DNA from: Heterodera schachtii
Taxonomy: Eukaryota; Nematoda; Chromadorea; Rhabditida; Heteroderidae
Assembly (NCBI GenBank): GCA_023374025.1
Contig: SIJG01000036.1
Span: 634,777-698,776 of the forward strand
Direction of reading: 5' to 3'
Length of the DNA: 64,000 nt
Made by a program: the position numbers and the translations under genes. Within the stretch, counting starts at the first letter, position 1. Each line of letters opens with the position of its first letter. This document shows, one piece after another, positions 1-12,899 of this stretch. The notes under the pieces are model-generated. The model made no database searches, was not told where the DNA came from, and saw only the letters and a program-made list of their open reading frames with translations.

Positions 1-2
1 CG

Positions 3-95
3 GAAGGAAGTGAAGAGTCCGACTCCGAAGAAAGTACGGAAGGGAGCGCGAGCGGAAGTCAGGAGGGTGGCGGTGCTGCAGGTGCGCAGCAATGA
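3..95 (+). CDS. 3' end of an acidic, Ser/Glu/Gly-rich protein (partial)
   Basis: The frame starting at base 3 is open from the window edge to a TGA at 93-95. It encodes about 30 residues rich in Glu, Ser and Asp, followed by a Gly/Ala/Gln tail ending GGGAAGAQQ. A biased acidic tail followed by AT-rich sequence with an AATAAA at 235-240 is consistent with the last exon and 3' UTR of a plus-strand gene lying to the left. One competing frame is also open over this stretch but is very Arg/Lys-rich. No domain is visible, so no function is proposed. The call rests on the composition and on the poly(A) signal. Confidence 0.45.
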   Translation, partial: EGSEESDSEESTEGSASGSQEGGGAAGAQQ

Positions 96-234
96 GAGGA
101 GGATTGAATTCTCGAGACCGCCGTGATAACATTGACTCCCAATTTAAAAGATGATAAATTGTGTCTCTGTCTGTGATATATACATTTATTGTAAATATGT
201 CCATGTCTCTCTCTATGACATTGCCTTGCTGCTG

Positions 235-240
235 AATAAA
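235..240 (+). terminator. Candidate poly(A) signal AATAAA
   Basis: An AATAAA hexamer lies 140 bp after the TGA of the partial acidic CDS. It is the first such hexamer downstream and the surrounding sequence is AT-rich and non-coding. Confidence 0.35.
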
Positions 241-624
241 TATATTTACAATTATATAAAGCAGGAGTCAACAAAAAAGCTGATTTTATATTTTTGTTCA
301 TTGCTGTCGAAACTCGGAATTTCAAATCCCTGTAAATATACCGATGGTTCTCCACTTTTTCGTTAAAATTCAAAAAAATTTCTTGATATACATAGACATT
401 AGGGGTTTTCAGGGTCGGAGAATTCGGTTGTGATATCCATTCCTGCCCAATTCCAAATCCTGGACCGATTTTCGAACAAAATAGAAAATTTATTTTTCGC
501 ATTTGGTGTCTAAAAAATCGTTTTAGGAATTTTTATTGAAACATTATAACTTTTTTGTTTTTCCTTACATTTAAGCCGATTTTGAACCAAAAATGCGAAA
601 CTAGAAAATTTGGTTTCGACTTTT

Positions 625-1087
625 TGGTAATACTGCCGATGGTTGCCCCCCTTTTTGGAAATTTTTTTTTTCTGTTCTAAAAACACGTTTTGGGGTTTTT
701 AGGGTCGCTGATCACGAATATAACATCCATTTTGATCAAATTCGGATCCCGGACCCGAATTCGAACAAAAAGCCGAAAATTCGAAATTTTCAAAATTCTT
801 ACTTTTGTTCCTAAATTGATCTAAATAAGCTAAATTTAGTCAAAAACCATTGCAACATCAAAAAATGGTCATTGTGTACAGGTACGAACATAAAAGTGAA
901 TTTTGAAAATTTTGAATTTTCGGCTTTTTGTTCGAATTCGGGTCCCCGGGATCCGAATTTGATCAAAATGAATGTTATATTCGTGATCAGCGACCCTAAA
1001 AACCCCATAAAAGGTGTTTTCACGAATTTTTAGAACAGAAAAAAAAATTTTCCAAAAAGGGGGGCAACCATCGGCAGTATTACCGAC
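625..1087. repeat. Long inverted repeat (hairpin) of the TCGCTGATCACGAAT family
   Basis: The left arm (about 625-810) and right arm (about 898-1087) are near-perfect reverse complements. The left arm reads CCGATGGTTGCCCCCC, then GGGTCGCTGATCACGAATA, then CGGACCCGAATTCGAACAAA; the right arm carries the complements in reverse order. The loop is under 100 bp. Related arms recur at about 400-460, 51355-52533, 53785-54002 and 61735-61810, so this is a dispersed palindromic repeat family. Short open frames inside it are by-products of the palindrome. Confidence 0.85.
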
Positions 1088-1410
1088 TTTTTGTTCGAGT
1101 TTGGGTTTGCGGTTCGAATTGGTCGAAATATATAATATCAAAATCGGATTCTACTGCTCTGAAAACACAAAATGACTATTTATCGAGAAAAAATTGTTTT
1201 GAAATTTTTTTTCTAAAGGGGGGGGGGGGACCATCGGCGCTATTACCCAAATCTCGTTATTTTTCGCGTCCCGCGTCAACCTTTGCTGATTATGACCTCA
1301 CTCACTTCTGTTGATAAGAAGATAAATATTATGTATTCAATAGATAGGTTAAATTCTTAAATTGTATACATATTTAACATTTTATTTGATACTCAAAATC
1401 AATTATTATG

Positions 1411-2089
1411 CACGGCGAGTCAATTTTGGGCTCCAAGTACAATTAAGTTGGTTTTTTTCGTCTTAGTGGTCTGTGTGTTAGTAACCAAAAGGGGGTCTCA
1501 GGTTCAATTCCTCCTTGTGTTTGTGGATAAATTTCAATTTTTTAAAGAAAATAAATAAAATAATAAATAATTACAGAATGCCAAAAAAAAAAATTCAAAT
1601 ACAAAGAGTTACACTATTTTTTACTGCTGATTTTCTTAAAATTTTTTAGCTTATAACTTGGTCAATACTAGACCAACTAAAACCATCTTATGCTCATTTT
1701 GAAGGGAAAATTCTGAAGAATATTTCTAAGTTAGTCAAAAGTTTAAAAAAATTGTTTATTTGCAAATAAATGATTCATGTGTTATTTTATATGTTAGAGA
1801 CAAGGAAATAGTACGCCAAAATGAGAGAAAAAGAAAAAACTTCACCCAGTTGAAAAATTTTTCCCTATGTTCAAATTTTCTTGAAATTTCGCATAGACTC
1901 ATATTTTGACCCCCTCTATCGAATCCCTGTTTATTTTTTGGAAGTTATGTTTTTAACTCGAGATCGGCTCTTGCGTTTTTACAAGGGAAAATCCCCCAAA
2001 AAATTTAAGCATTGCAAAGTTTTGGCGTTCTGATTAATAAATAAATAATAAACTTATTTGCACTGGGAGCCCAAAATTGACTCGCCGTG
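1411..2089. mobile_element. 679-bp non-autonomous TIR transposon, copy 1 (4-bp TSD TATG)
   Basis: Terminal inverted repeats begin CACGGCGAGTCAATTTTGGG and are followed by CTCC on the left; the right end is the reverse complement (GGAGCCCAAAATTGACTCGC, then CGTG). The element is flanked by TATG at 1407-1410 and again at 2090-2093, a clean 4-bp target-site duplication. A second copy of 678 bp lies inverted at 60405-61082 with its own 4-bp duplication. No transposase ORF is present. CAC termini with a 4-bp duplication resemble Chapaev/CMC elements, which is an inference. It contains a tRNA-like box A/box B segment at about 1459-1520. Confidence 0.85.
1459..1520 (+). other. tRNA-like box A / box B segment inside the transposon
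   Basis: TTAGTGGTCTG resembles a tRNA D-arm (box A), and GGTTCAATTCC about 30 bp later fits the box B consensus GGTTCRANYCC. The same segment is conserved in the other copy of the element (reverse strand, about 60985-61050). Acceptor and T-stems do not pair well, so this is a tRNA relic or internal Pol III promoter rather than a functional tRNA gene. Confidence 0.45.
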
Positions 2090-2292
2090 TATGGAATTAA
2101 TTTGCTGTCTAAATCAAATTATTATCACACTGTCGAAAATAATCACTTACATATTTGTTAGTACCTCCATATAATTACATCCCTAATTATTAGTCATTTT
2201 TTCTTTATTTTTAAGTGAAAACAATGAATATTTAGGTAATCCAATTACATATTTTCTTCTAATTTGTTTTGCAACTTGAAAAAATCGCCGCT

Positions 2293-4168
<1,876 letters not shown>

Positions 4169-5017
4169 CCGCGAACGTCCGTCCCGTGGAATTGACCAAT
4201 TGCCGAAATTTACATGATTACCGACTTTATAATCTTCGACCAAAGGGTGTTTGATGGAATTTCTATAAATGCATTATCAATTTTTTGGAGAATATTGCAA
4301 TCGTTCGTATCGCTTAAGTTCTGTATATCCGAAGGCACAAAACACATTGATCGTCTTCCCTTCGTTTTCTTTCCGTCCCTTTCCCCTCCGGCGACTCTTT
4401 CCCTTGGCTTAAAGGAATGAGTGAGTGAATGGACTGATGCGATGGTAAACAAAGGCGGGGGGAGAGGTGCAAATCTCCGTCGTTTCGCTTGCGTTAGCTG
4501 CCGCGGTGTTTGGCCCCCCTCCCCCGCCCCACTTTCTCATCACTTATTTCTCCATCAATCGTTCCTTCCCTCCCGCCTCTGTCCTTTTACTCTTTTCTCC
4601 CATTTACCCAGTGGAGACAAACACCCCTCCCCTCCCCCTCAGTTTTTTGTTGTCAGTTGTTCAGAATAGCAACGACTTTCCCCCGCCGGCGGGGGGGGGG
4701 GTGTCGGTTTTGGACCGAATTCATTAAATTTCTATAATTAATTTATTATGTCAAAAGGGGGAAATGTAAAACAATTTAAAGGTTTTTATGTATAAAATAT
4801 TTATTTAATAAGGCCACAAATATAGGCCCGTGACCCGAAAAAATTTGTGGAATGACAATTAAAGAGAATTTTTACCCTTCCTCCACAAAAAATTTGGTCT
4901 TTTTTATATTTTGGGAAATGTTAAAAATGCAATTTATTAATAATTTGGCTGTTCCAAATTCCATCAGCTCTCTCTCTAACATTTTCTTCTGAAAGTGCCT
5001 TTTGGGAGGACGACGAA
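4169..5017. other. Intergenic, pyrimidine-rich and AT-rich, no gene seen
   Basis: The 3' flank of the thiolase gene contains CCCTCCCC/CTTTCC-rich sequence (4360-4660) and a poly-G run at about 4691-4700. Short open frames here are low-complexity Pro/Ser translations of these tracts. No domain or splice-consistent gene was found. Confidence 0.6.
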
Positions 5018-6938
5018 ATGTGTCCTTCAAAAACGCAACACTTTGAACGGTTCCATTCGTCTAATATTCATACCATTTTCATTCTGTCCGCACTTTCTGC
5101 GACATTCGCACAGTTTGTCCCGGCCAAAAGTCAGTGAATTTTGAAGGGAAATGCAAAGAAATGGCCGGGGGACTAAGTCCCATTTCGGTAAATCCGATGG
5201 GTCCCTCAAAGGACGGCACCAGGAATAATTTGTTGAGGGAATGCCGGGAGTTTGGCTGGGGCGGCAGAGATAAAATTGAGCTTTAATTTAATAGGCCATA
5301 ATTTGCATTTTTAAAAACACTGAGTTTGATCATCACAACAAATCATGGATACCGTATATACTCTTTTTATATGCCAGTCTCCATTAATCTACCAATCTCC
5401 AATTATCTACCCCCTTCTGAGGAGGTTGAAAAATAATATACCATTGCATATAAAAAGAGTATATACGGTTAACATATAAATTAAATGCTCATTTTCACCT
5501 CAGATCGCTGCTACAGTTGCGCATCGGACAATATGAAAGAAGTGCGTTAATTAGCGGGGGGGGGGGTAATTTGAGCCTTAAAAAGCTTTAACTTTGAAGC
5601 TAATTAATTAATGTATACAAGCCCCCTAGCCGCCCGTGGGCAATCCCAGAAATCATTTTTAAATATGTATATTAATGTTTTGATTTTTTTAAAATAAATA
5701 TTTAAAAGACAAATATAAATATTAAAACTATGCCAGAGAGGTACCGGTTCATTTGTTAGCCTTTTGACTTATGTTAGGACATAAAAAACGGTAATTACCG
5801 TCCCTTTGACCTTAACTGCCGCTTTTCTCTGTTTTGTCTTTTCAAATTAATAAATGAAAGAAATTTCGAAAAGCCGCACCACTGTTAGCCGTCCTTCTCA
5901 TTACTCTCCGCTTTTTGTCCACAGAATTTCCTCACGCGCAGTCGCGGCCCCCCGGGGCGCGTGCGCGAGCCGCGTCTGTTCGATTCGATGTGCGACTCGG
6001 ACACGTGGGTAATTCGGGGAAAAAAGTGCCATCGAATGTCAGGGCGCTTGCTTCAAATGGCAGCAGACGCTGAACAATTCGGGCGTCCTTTCATACGCCA
6101 CCATCAGAGGATGCTACGAACGGGTGAGCATCGAATGGCACGGGGGAAAACGAAACGGCGGCGGAAGGAATTGCGAAAAGCATTGGCCGGCGGGACAATG
6201 CTTTCTGCTGGGCCAAATTTGATAAGGGATGTACGAGATTTTGGGTCGCGAAATTCGAATTCTCGGCTTCTTGGGATGTCTCGTTCGTCTCATTCTCTGT
6301 CTCGGCTTTCTTCTTGGGGTGTCTCGTCCCTTCTCTGTCTCGGCTTTTTCTTGGGCTGTCTCATCCCCTCCGATTTCTCTGTCTCGGCTTTTTCTTGGGC
6401 TGTCTCATCCCCTCCGATTTCTCTGTCTCGGCTTTTTCTTGGGGTGTCTCATCCCCTCTCATTTCTCTGTCTCGGCTTTTTCTTGGGGTGTCTCGTCCCC
6501 TCTCATTTCTCTGTCTCGGCTTTTTCTTGGGTGTCTCGTCCCCTCTCATTTCTCTGTCTCGGCTTTTTCTTGGGGTGTCTCGTCCCCTCTCATTTCTCTG
6601 TCTCGGCTTTTTGTCCTTTTCTATCTCTCGATGAAATTCACTCCCCCTGATCTTCTCAGATGTTCGATTCGTCCGTTGGTGGCCCCACTCCCTCCTCCGA
6701 CAGTTCGTCGTCCTTCGCCTTCACCACCGAATGCAAACACACGCAACGCGCGTTGGTCTGTCTGGACGAGTTCAGCTCCGTCGAGGAGTCCACCTGCTGG
6801 TGCTTCGGCGACTTTTGCAACGCGGCGACGGCGAAAGGCGACGGAATTCGAAATGCCATCCGAGCGACGGCATCGGCACTTTTTGCATCATCACTTTTTA
6901 TGTCATTTTGGAAATTGCAGCAAATAAATTGCACATAA
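5018..6938 (+). CDS. Small Cys-rich Ly6/ET-module-like secreted or GPI-anchored protein
   Basis: Three exons are well supported: about 5941-6008, 6043-6123 (after a 34-bp intron) and 6660-6938, giving DSMCDSDTWGACFKWQQ, ...RGCYER and ...TECKHTQRALVCLDEF...CWCFGDFCN. The Cys spacing and the terminal CxCxxDxCN resemble the nematode ET module and the Ly6/three-finger fold. The tail after FCN is hydrophobic (ALFASSLFMSFW), suggesting a GPI signal. A candidate first exon at 5018-5132 encodes MCPSKTQHF... with a hydrophobic signal-like stretch (TIFILSALSATFAQ) and joins in phase to 5941; this first exon is the weakest part. The last intron holds a 44-bp minisatellite. Function unknown; such proteins are common on nematode surfaces and in secretions. 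Confidence 0.6.
5351..5469. mobile_element. Small MITE-like inverted repeat (119 bp)
   Basis: The 24-bp arms ACCGTATATACTCTTTTTAT+ATGC (5351-5374) and the exact reverse complement (5446-5469) flank a 71-bp spacer. No clear target-site duplication is visible. In the present model it lies in the first intron of the Cys-rich gene. Confidence 0.7.
6299..6611 (+). repeat. Minisatellite, unit about 44 bp, about 7 copies
   Basis: The unit begins TCTCGGCTTTTTCTTGGGGT and continues GTCTCGTCCCCTCTCATTTCTCTG. Units are 44 bp with one 43-bp and one shorter variant, and some carry CATCCCCTCCGATTT instead of CGTCCCCTCTCATTT. All three forward frames are open through it, so long ORFs here are artefacts. 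It sits in the last intron of the Ly6/ET-like gene. Confidence 0.9.
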
Positions 6939-9272
6939 ATATACTAATTAATTACAATTAAATGATGGGGGAATTGGATAAACACCGAAATTTATACAGA
7001 AAAAGTGAAATTCTCAGAAATAATTTAAAAGGAATTAAATAACAAATACAAAAAATGAAAAATAAAATTAATAAATTCAAAAATCATTTAAATGACCCGA
7101 AACAAACATAAAATAAATAGCAAAGCCAAAAAATGCTAATTTGCAAGAAAATGTTTGTTGAGTTTTCATAATAATTAATTTGTTCCAAATTTCCCCCCCC
7201 CCGGGGGCATGTGCCGTTGCCAATTCCCCCCCCCCCCCTCCCTCCCTCCACACCGTAATGGATTTCCGGGGCATTTGAATTGGCACAATTGTGGCCCCTC
7301 GGGCGGGGGGGGGGGGGAATTGTGCGCGAAAATTAATTTGGGCACCTGCACTTTGGGGGAAAGGGAGGAGGAAAGGGGGGGGGGAGGAAAACACACAACA
7401 TTTTTCGGCTAATTAAACGCCAATTTGTGCTTTTGCTTCCAACAGAGAATGGCCCAAACATTGAAAGGATGGAACAAAAATAACATTGATTTTAATTGAC
7501 TTTTTTCTGTGGCCAAAATTTAACTTATGGTCGTGAATATTTTAAGGTTTCGCCAATGACTACTTTTTTGGTGTTCCCAAATTGTAAGAAAATAGTGTTT
7601 TTTCCTGTTCATTATCTTACAGTATCTTTTTGTCTGATACCGTAACCCAATCATTCATTTAACACAATAATTTAGCTTATCTAAATTTGAGCTTGCTCTC
7701 TTTTGTTTTCCATTCTTTGGCCAATTCCCTCCGTTCTTTTCCCTATTAAATTTTTGTGTTGTTTTTTGCCCTTTGGCCAATTATTCGGACTCATTAGCAT
7801 TTTAAATGCTTTATGTGCTATAAATCGTGACTAATGTGCTCATCCTCCTTTATTGGATAGCACTTCCATTCTTAAAAAATGTCCGGAAAATTTTTTCGCG
7901 CGTTTTTCGCGCTGGTGGGAGAGACTCCCCCGAGACTCCCCCCCCCCCGCGCATAATTCAATTTTTGGCATTTAAAAGGCCAAATGGGACGCAAAGACTG
8001 CCAACAATCTCCAAAATTTGGTTATGCCCATTCACTCACTCATTTTTAACCAGTTTTTCAGCCAATAAATCTGTCATTTTCTAAATTTGAAGAAGCTCTT
8101 AAAAATGAATTCTATTTTTAATATTTTTATTTATTTAATTCCCTTTTTAATTTTTATAAATTTCTTAATTAAAATTATAAATTACTTTTAATGTTTTTTC
8201 TTTTTGTTTCCATTTTTTACTTTACCTTTTTTCCTTTCATTTTCCCCGCAAAATTTACAATATTTTCACCGTAAAACCCATTAATGTGAGGGCTTAATTA
8301 CCATATAATCAATCAGAGGAGGCCATAAATCCCGCGCGGTTCTTCTGTTCCGACAAAGGCGGCGGGGAAATTAATTTAGTAAAATAATCGGAAAAACGGC
8401 CGCCTTTTACAATATGAACAATAATAGGTATATTAAAACATATTTTGTTGATTAAAAAAATCTATTAAAAAATATTTGCAAATTTCAAAATTAAAATTTC
8501 AATTTTTTGATTCAAAAAAGACTTTTCAAGAAATAATTATTCTCAAACAGATAGGATTTTTAAATTGTTGCCACTAAAATCCCTTCCTAATTATGACTTA
8601 ATTAATATTCAAACAAACGCCGTCCGTTGAAATGTTTTGCATTAATTTAAATCCATTCGGAATAACTTGGCACAATGCCAATGCTTTCTTTGGTCATCGT
8701 CTTCCCCAACAGTTCATTCAATACGCTCCTCAGTTGACCCCAATTTGCGGGGCGAACGGGGCACGGCACATTCGCCCACTCCCATTGTGTCGCCCGAGGG
8801 GCAAATGGGCGGGGCGTGCCAAATTCTATGGCACCACAGGTGGGGGGGGGGATAGGTGAAGTGAATGAATGCCTGCCACACACAATGGCACATCCCTCCC
8901 TGCCGCCCGCCGGCGGAAGGGATGTGCCAACTCGGAGGCCCCGCCCCTCCGCCCCGGGGGATTTTCGCCCGGCCATGCCAACTTATTGTGCCCAATTGCG
9001 CACAATTTTCCTTCCAATGATCTTCCGGTCATTATGTGAATAATTAAAAGCCCTCTCGTGGACCATTTATTTCCCAACTATGTTTTTTTTTTAATTATCC
9101 AATTATAAAAATACTCAAAAGTTTGTCGCCAATTCTTTTTTCATAAATTCTCATTAATTAATCAATTATTTTCATTTTTAATTGGAAATTGAAATGGTGC
9201 TTAGTCGATCCAATTAATTTTTCCATGATAAAACTAATTAATTTTGAATAATTTGGCCTCTTTTCTCGTCAG
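6939..9272. other. Intergenic, AT-rich with poly-C/poly-G runs, no gene seen
   Basis: Mostly AT-rich sequence with homopolymer C/G runs (about 7193-7201, 7224-7237, 7303-7317, 7373-7383, 7939-7948, 8841-8850). The frames around 7075-7410 and 8640-9075 are translations of these low-complexity tracts. No splice-consistent gene was found. Confidence 0.6.
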
Positions 9273-9836
9273 ATGTTCACTTTTTGGCCCGTCCGTCTGT
9301 CTTTGCCCGATGGGCTTCAAAATTGCTGCTCCCATTGCCAATTGCCCATTAGCAGTTCATTGCCCCAGGGCATAAACGACCATTACGGTGAGCAGCAGCA
9401 GCGAAAGGTGCCAACGGAACAGAATGCCAAAAACATCAGCAGCAAAAGACAAAAACGGCACACGAAACATAGCCAAATTAGGCATACGGTAATTTGCTAA
9501 AATACAAAATTCCAATTTAACAACAGTCAATTTTGGTTTTAAGCTTCAGTCCGTCCAACTCATTCCCCGGATGAAATGTTCGGTTGGCACGCAAACTGAG
9601 AAAAGCGACGGAGTGAGCACAAAAAAAAGCGAATTTTGAGAATAAAAAAAATTATAATTTTACAGAATTTTGCCGATGCCAAAGACGAGGCCAAATTGGC
9701 CGAACTATGCACAGAATTGGCCATCCGTTTGCTGAACATCGCCGATCGGTGGGAGGCCAAATTGGAGACGGAACAGAAACAGCAGCAGACGAACATGGCA
9801 TTGACCATTTTCAAATGGATTTTCACAACAAAATGA
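9273..9836 (+). CDS. Small BH3-only-like protein candidate with LC8-type TQT motif
   Basis: Three exons, all phase 0: 9273-9488, 9550-9612 and 9666-9836, joined over 61-bp and 53-bp introns with good donors (GTAATT, GTGAGC) and acceptors (TTCAG, TTACAG). The product is 149 aa. The ATG directly follows TTTTCTCGTCAG, which fits a spliced-leader acceptor. Exon 2 encodes KCSVGTQTEK; its TQT core matches the dynein light chain (LC8) motif found in BIM and BMF. Exon 3 encodes ELAIRLLNIADRWEAK, which aligns with the BH3 core LxxxGDE as L-L-N-I-A-D-R-W (compare LRRIGDEF in BIM and LRRMADDL in PUMA). It ends in a short hydrophobic tail (MALTIFKWIFTTK). Motif order TQT, BH3, hydrophobic tail is that of BIM. 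If real, it would be the EGL-1/CED-13-type pro-apoptotic BH3-only protein. The exon model is good; the functional call is inference. Confidence 0.5.
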
Positions 9837-12622
9837 CAAAGTGTCAAACAGATTTTGATTGTCAAAAAGTGCCAAAAAATGGAAAGGCTTTTCCTTTTTA
9901 ATTGCCATCTTTTTAAATGATTTCTCACTTCGATCGATAAATGGCTTAAACTTTTGAATTTTTTGCTTAAATGTTTTTTACTTCCAAATAAGTTAAAATT
10001 AATTGAAAATTCCCCCGTGTGTCCCCATTAAGCCTCAATCTTTTTGGGGGACAATTGACATTGGCACGATTGTGCCACAAATGTCAATTGGTGGGGGGTG
10101 GGGGGATTAATTTTCGCGGACAATTGTCTCCTCGCCGAATTAATCCCCCAAAATAAATAATCCACAGACTCACGAAATCCTGTGATAATGAACAAAAAAT
10201 ATTAGTGAATGTAAAGCGAATAATTAATCAGATTTATGAAAAAAAAAGCTAACAAAATTGGGGAGGAAATTAATTTTGTCTTTTTAAAATTCTTTTCTCT
10301 GATTTTTAAGGAAATAATTTATTAGGAAAATAATTAACAAATAGAAATTGTAAAATGGGAAAAACATTAATTTGAGCTTAAATGCTGTGCAAGGGCCACT
10401 TTTGAAATTCGAACAATTACCAAAAAACTCTTTTAAAATAGTAAAATATTTTTAATCGGATTAAATTTTGAGGGAATTTAGTTAAATTAAAATGGCACAA
10501 TTATCAGATTAATTTGGCACATTTCGCTTACTGTCATTTTGAATGTTCATCATCAATTTGTGCTAATTGCGTGCCATTTTGTTCAGCCTTTTCTTTTTTG
10601 GCGCATTTCCGAAATTTTAAGCCAATGAAAAGGAAAACGAAAGATACCGTAATTGAAGAAGGTCCTTTTCAAATTCATGCTGTGAATCATCGCTTTACCG
10701 CAGCAGAAAAAGGGTCCGATTTTGACGACGGATTCCCAGAAAGGGCGGGCGAACCCCCGCAGAGAATGGCACAAATTCTTTCTTTTCGGCAAAATTTGTT
10801 AACAAAATTTAAAACCGTGGCACACTGAGAAATGCAAAAAGAAAGTTCGAACATTTGAAAAACAATTGCATTTTGAAGACAAAAAAGGAAATTCTTAAGA
10901 TGCATTATTAAATTAAATTGCCATTTCGTTTAAGCATTTTGCCATTTAATTTTGCCATTTAAGGGAATTATTTTCTGCCCTTTTCTTGGCCACAAATTAA
11001 CCACAGCAAAAATTAATGGCGCACACAATTCGTGCCGTTGTTGTCTTGTCATGTTATATGTTCATCACTTATGCGCCAAATTGGACACATCTGTTGCCAT
11101 CTGTGGGTTAATCCAATTTGGCACAGAATGCCAACAAAAATAAAAAATATTTTATGCCTTTTGCCCCCGGGCATTTCTGAGGTTAATTTATTAAATCAGA
11201 AAAAGTGCGACATCGAATTACATTGTGAGAGAGAAACAATTACTTAAAATTGAATGGAGTTTAAAATAATTACAAGGATTTGGGAAGGAACTGTGGTTTT
11301 AGTCGAAATTCGCAAGAAATTCCCGTAAAACCGAAGGAAGGCTAAGCCCATTGTTAGGCGGCAATTCAAATGAGAAAAGGCTCAAATTTTGTGGCCCAAA
11401 ACCAACAAAATTTTCCTTTTTTTTTTCGTTTTTTGGACGGAATTTCTGTCGTTGTTTTTGTGAGAAAGACTGGTAAATGCGTTGTGACTTGTGGGCCTGT
11501 CTTTTGCTGCTTGTTGCGTTGTTTTTGCATCAGCCCATTCTGTGCCGATGACCTTTGCCGCCCTCGGTGACTTTGACGAATGAATGGAAGGGAAGGGAAA
11601 TGTCGCCGTTGGCATTGGCATATTTCGTTGACGGATGATTAGTGATTACCCCCGGGGGGGGGGGGGGTGGGTGCCGTCGCCCCCCATTCTCTCCCCCCAA
11701 AGGTCGTCCGTTGTCGCGGGTTAAATCAGTTAATTAATAGCACAAGTCCCCCCGCCCCCCTCACTAAGTAAACGCATCAATCACAACACTCAGCCAAACA
11801 TTGTCCATCTTCTTCAGCCCATTTTCTTCCCTTCGCCCCGGCGGCGATTTCTGCGCGACCCCTCCCAAAAATGACCACAATTTACCGTTTTCCCATTCAT
11901 TCTGCCCACCCGCCCCATTCTTACCGTAATATTTAGAAAATGTGACTGACAATTACTGTAATTAGGTAATCATGCTGTGCTTTTAAATGATTTAATTGCT
12001 TTTGTTTGAGTAGTTTTTTAGAAAGCTGATTTGGGCTAAATTTGGGACTGAAATGATGTATTTAATAAAATTTTACAAATTTGAATCCCCGTAAACAAAA
12101 ATTCACGGGATTAATGGGTCTAATATGTATCGACGTATTCTCGACCGATAAAATTCATTCCCTCCTCTATTTTTCAAAAAAAAAATTATTTTTAATTTTT
12201 CAGATAAAAAGTTTCCAAAGGTTTCGAAGGCATTTGAGTATGCAAATAGCATACATATCCATTTCAAAATTTAACAAAACTACCGGCTTCTTTTCTCAAG
12301 TATTTTTCGAGCATTTGCAAATTCGTCTCGCCATTCTCTTTCATCCTTTGGCATTTTTCTGTGTCGGCATTTTGCCCCGGGCACAAATGGTCGTCCGTCC
12401 CCTCATTCGGACCATTTTGTTTAACCCCATTTTTCATGCCGCCCATTGTCCGTGCAAATTTATGGCCGCCCAAAGAAATTTATGGACTTCTGCAACTGAG
12501 AAGAGAATTTTGCTATGTTTACAGTATTTGACGGGATGGATAAGCCAATTCCTAATTAATCAGCTCTCCACGAAAATTTTCTTCTGAATGAGCCTTGGTA
12601 CTTTCCCATTATATGCCCACAA
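9837..12622. other. Intergenic, no secure gene
   Basis: AT-rich sequence with short open frames and one poly-G run near 11655. The frame at 10514-10828 (+) has no recognisable domain or convincing splice partners. Confidence 0.55.
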
Positions 12623-12785
12623 GCCAAAATTTTAAAAAAGCAACAAAGGGGCGCGCAAATTCAACAAGGCGCGCTGTGGCATTACTTGGAGGCATATATG
12701 CAACAATTGCTGATAAGATCTCGTCATTTATGCGGTGGGAATATGGAATTTGCGCGCCCCTTTGTTGCTTTTTTAAAATTTTGGC
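12623..12785. repeat. Palindromic element with 40-bp perfect arms
   Basis: Arms 12623-12662 and 12746-12785 are reverse complements (left arm begins GCCAAAATTTTAAAAAAGCA and ends GGCGCGCAAATTC). The spacer is about 83 bp. It would form a strong hairpin. No coding content; no target-site duplication was recognised. Confidence 0.85.
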
Positions 12786-12899
12786 ATTTGCGCGCCGCGC
12801 CCATTCGGCGATTTGTCCCATCGTTTCCATTTTATTGTCGTCATTTTTTTGTTGTATTTTTTGGGCTCAATTTTGGCAACAATTCATTGAGTATATCGA

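Noticed and set aside
811..1141. ORFs inside the hairpin repeat at 625-1087
   Set aside because: They are palindrome by-products also seen at other copies of the same repeat.
1459..1520. A functional tRNA gene in the transposon
   Set aside because: Box A and B match but the cloverleaf does not fold; the segment is present in two copies of a mobile element.
5961..6650. Long ORFs through the 44-bp minisatellite
   Set aside because: All three forward frames are open because of the repeat; the true exons on either side are spliced across it.
10514..10828. 104-codon plus-strand ORF
   Set aside because: No domain, no good splice neighbours, composition ordinary for AT-rich chance frames.
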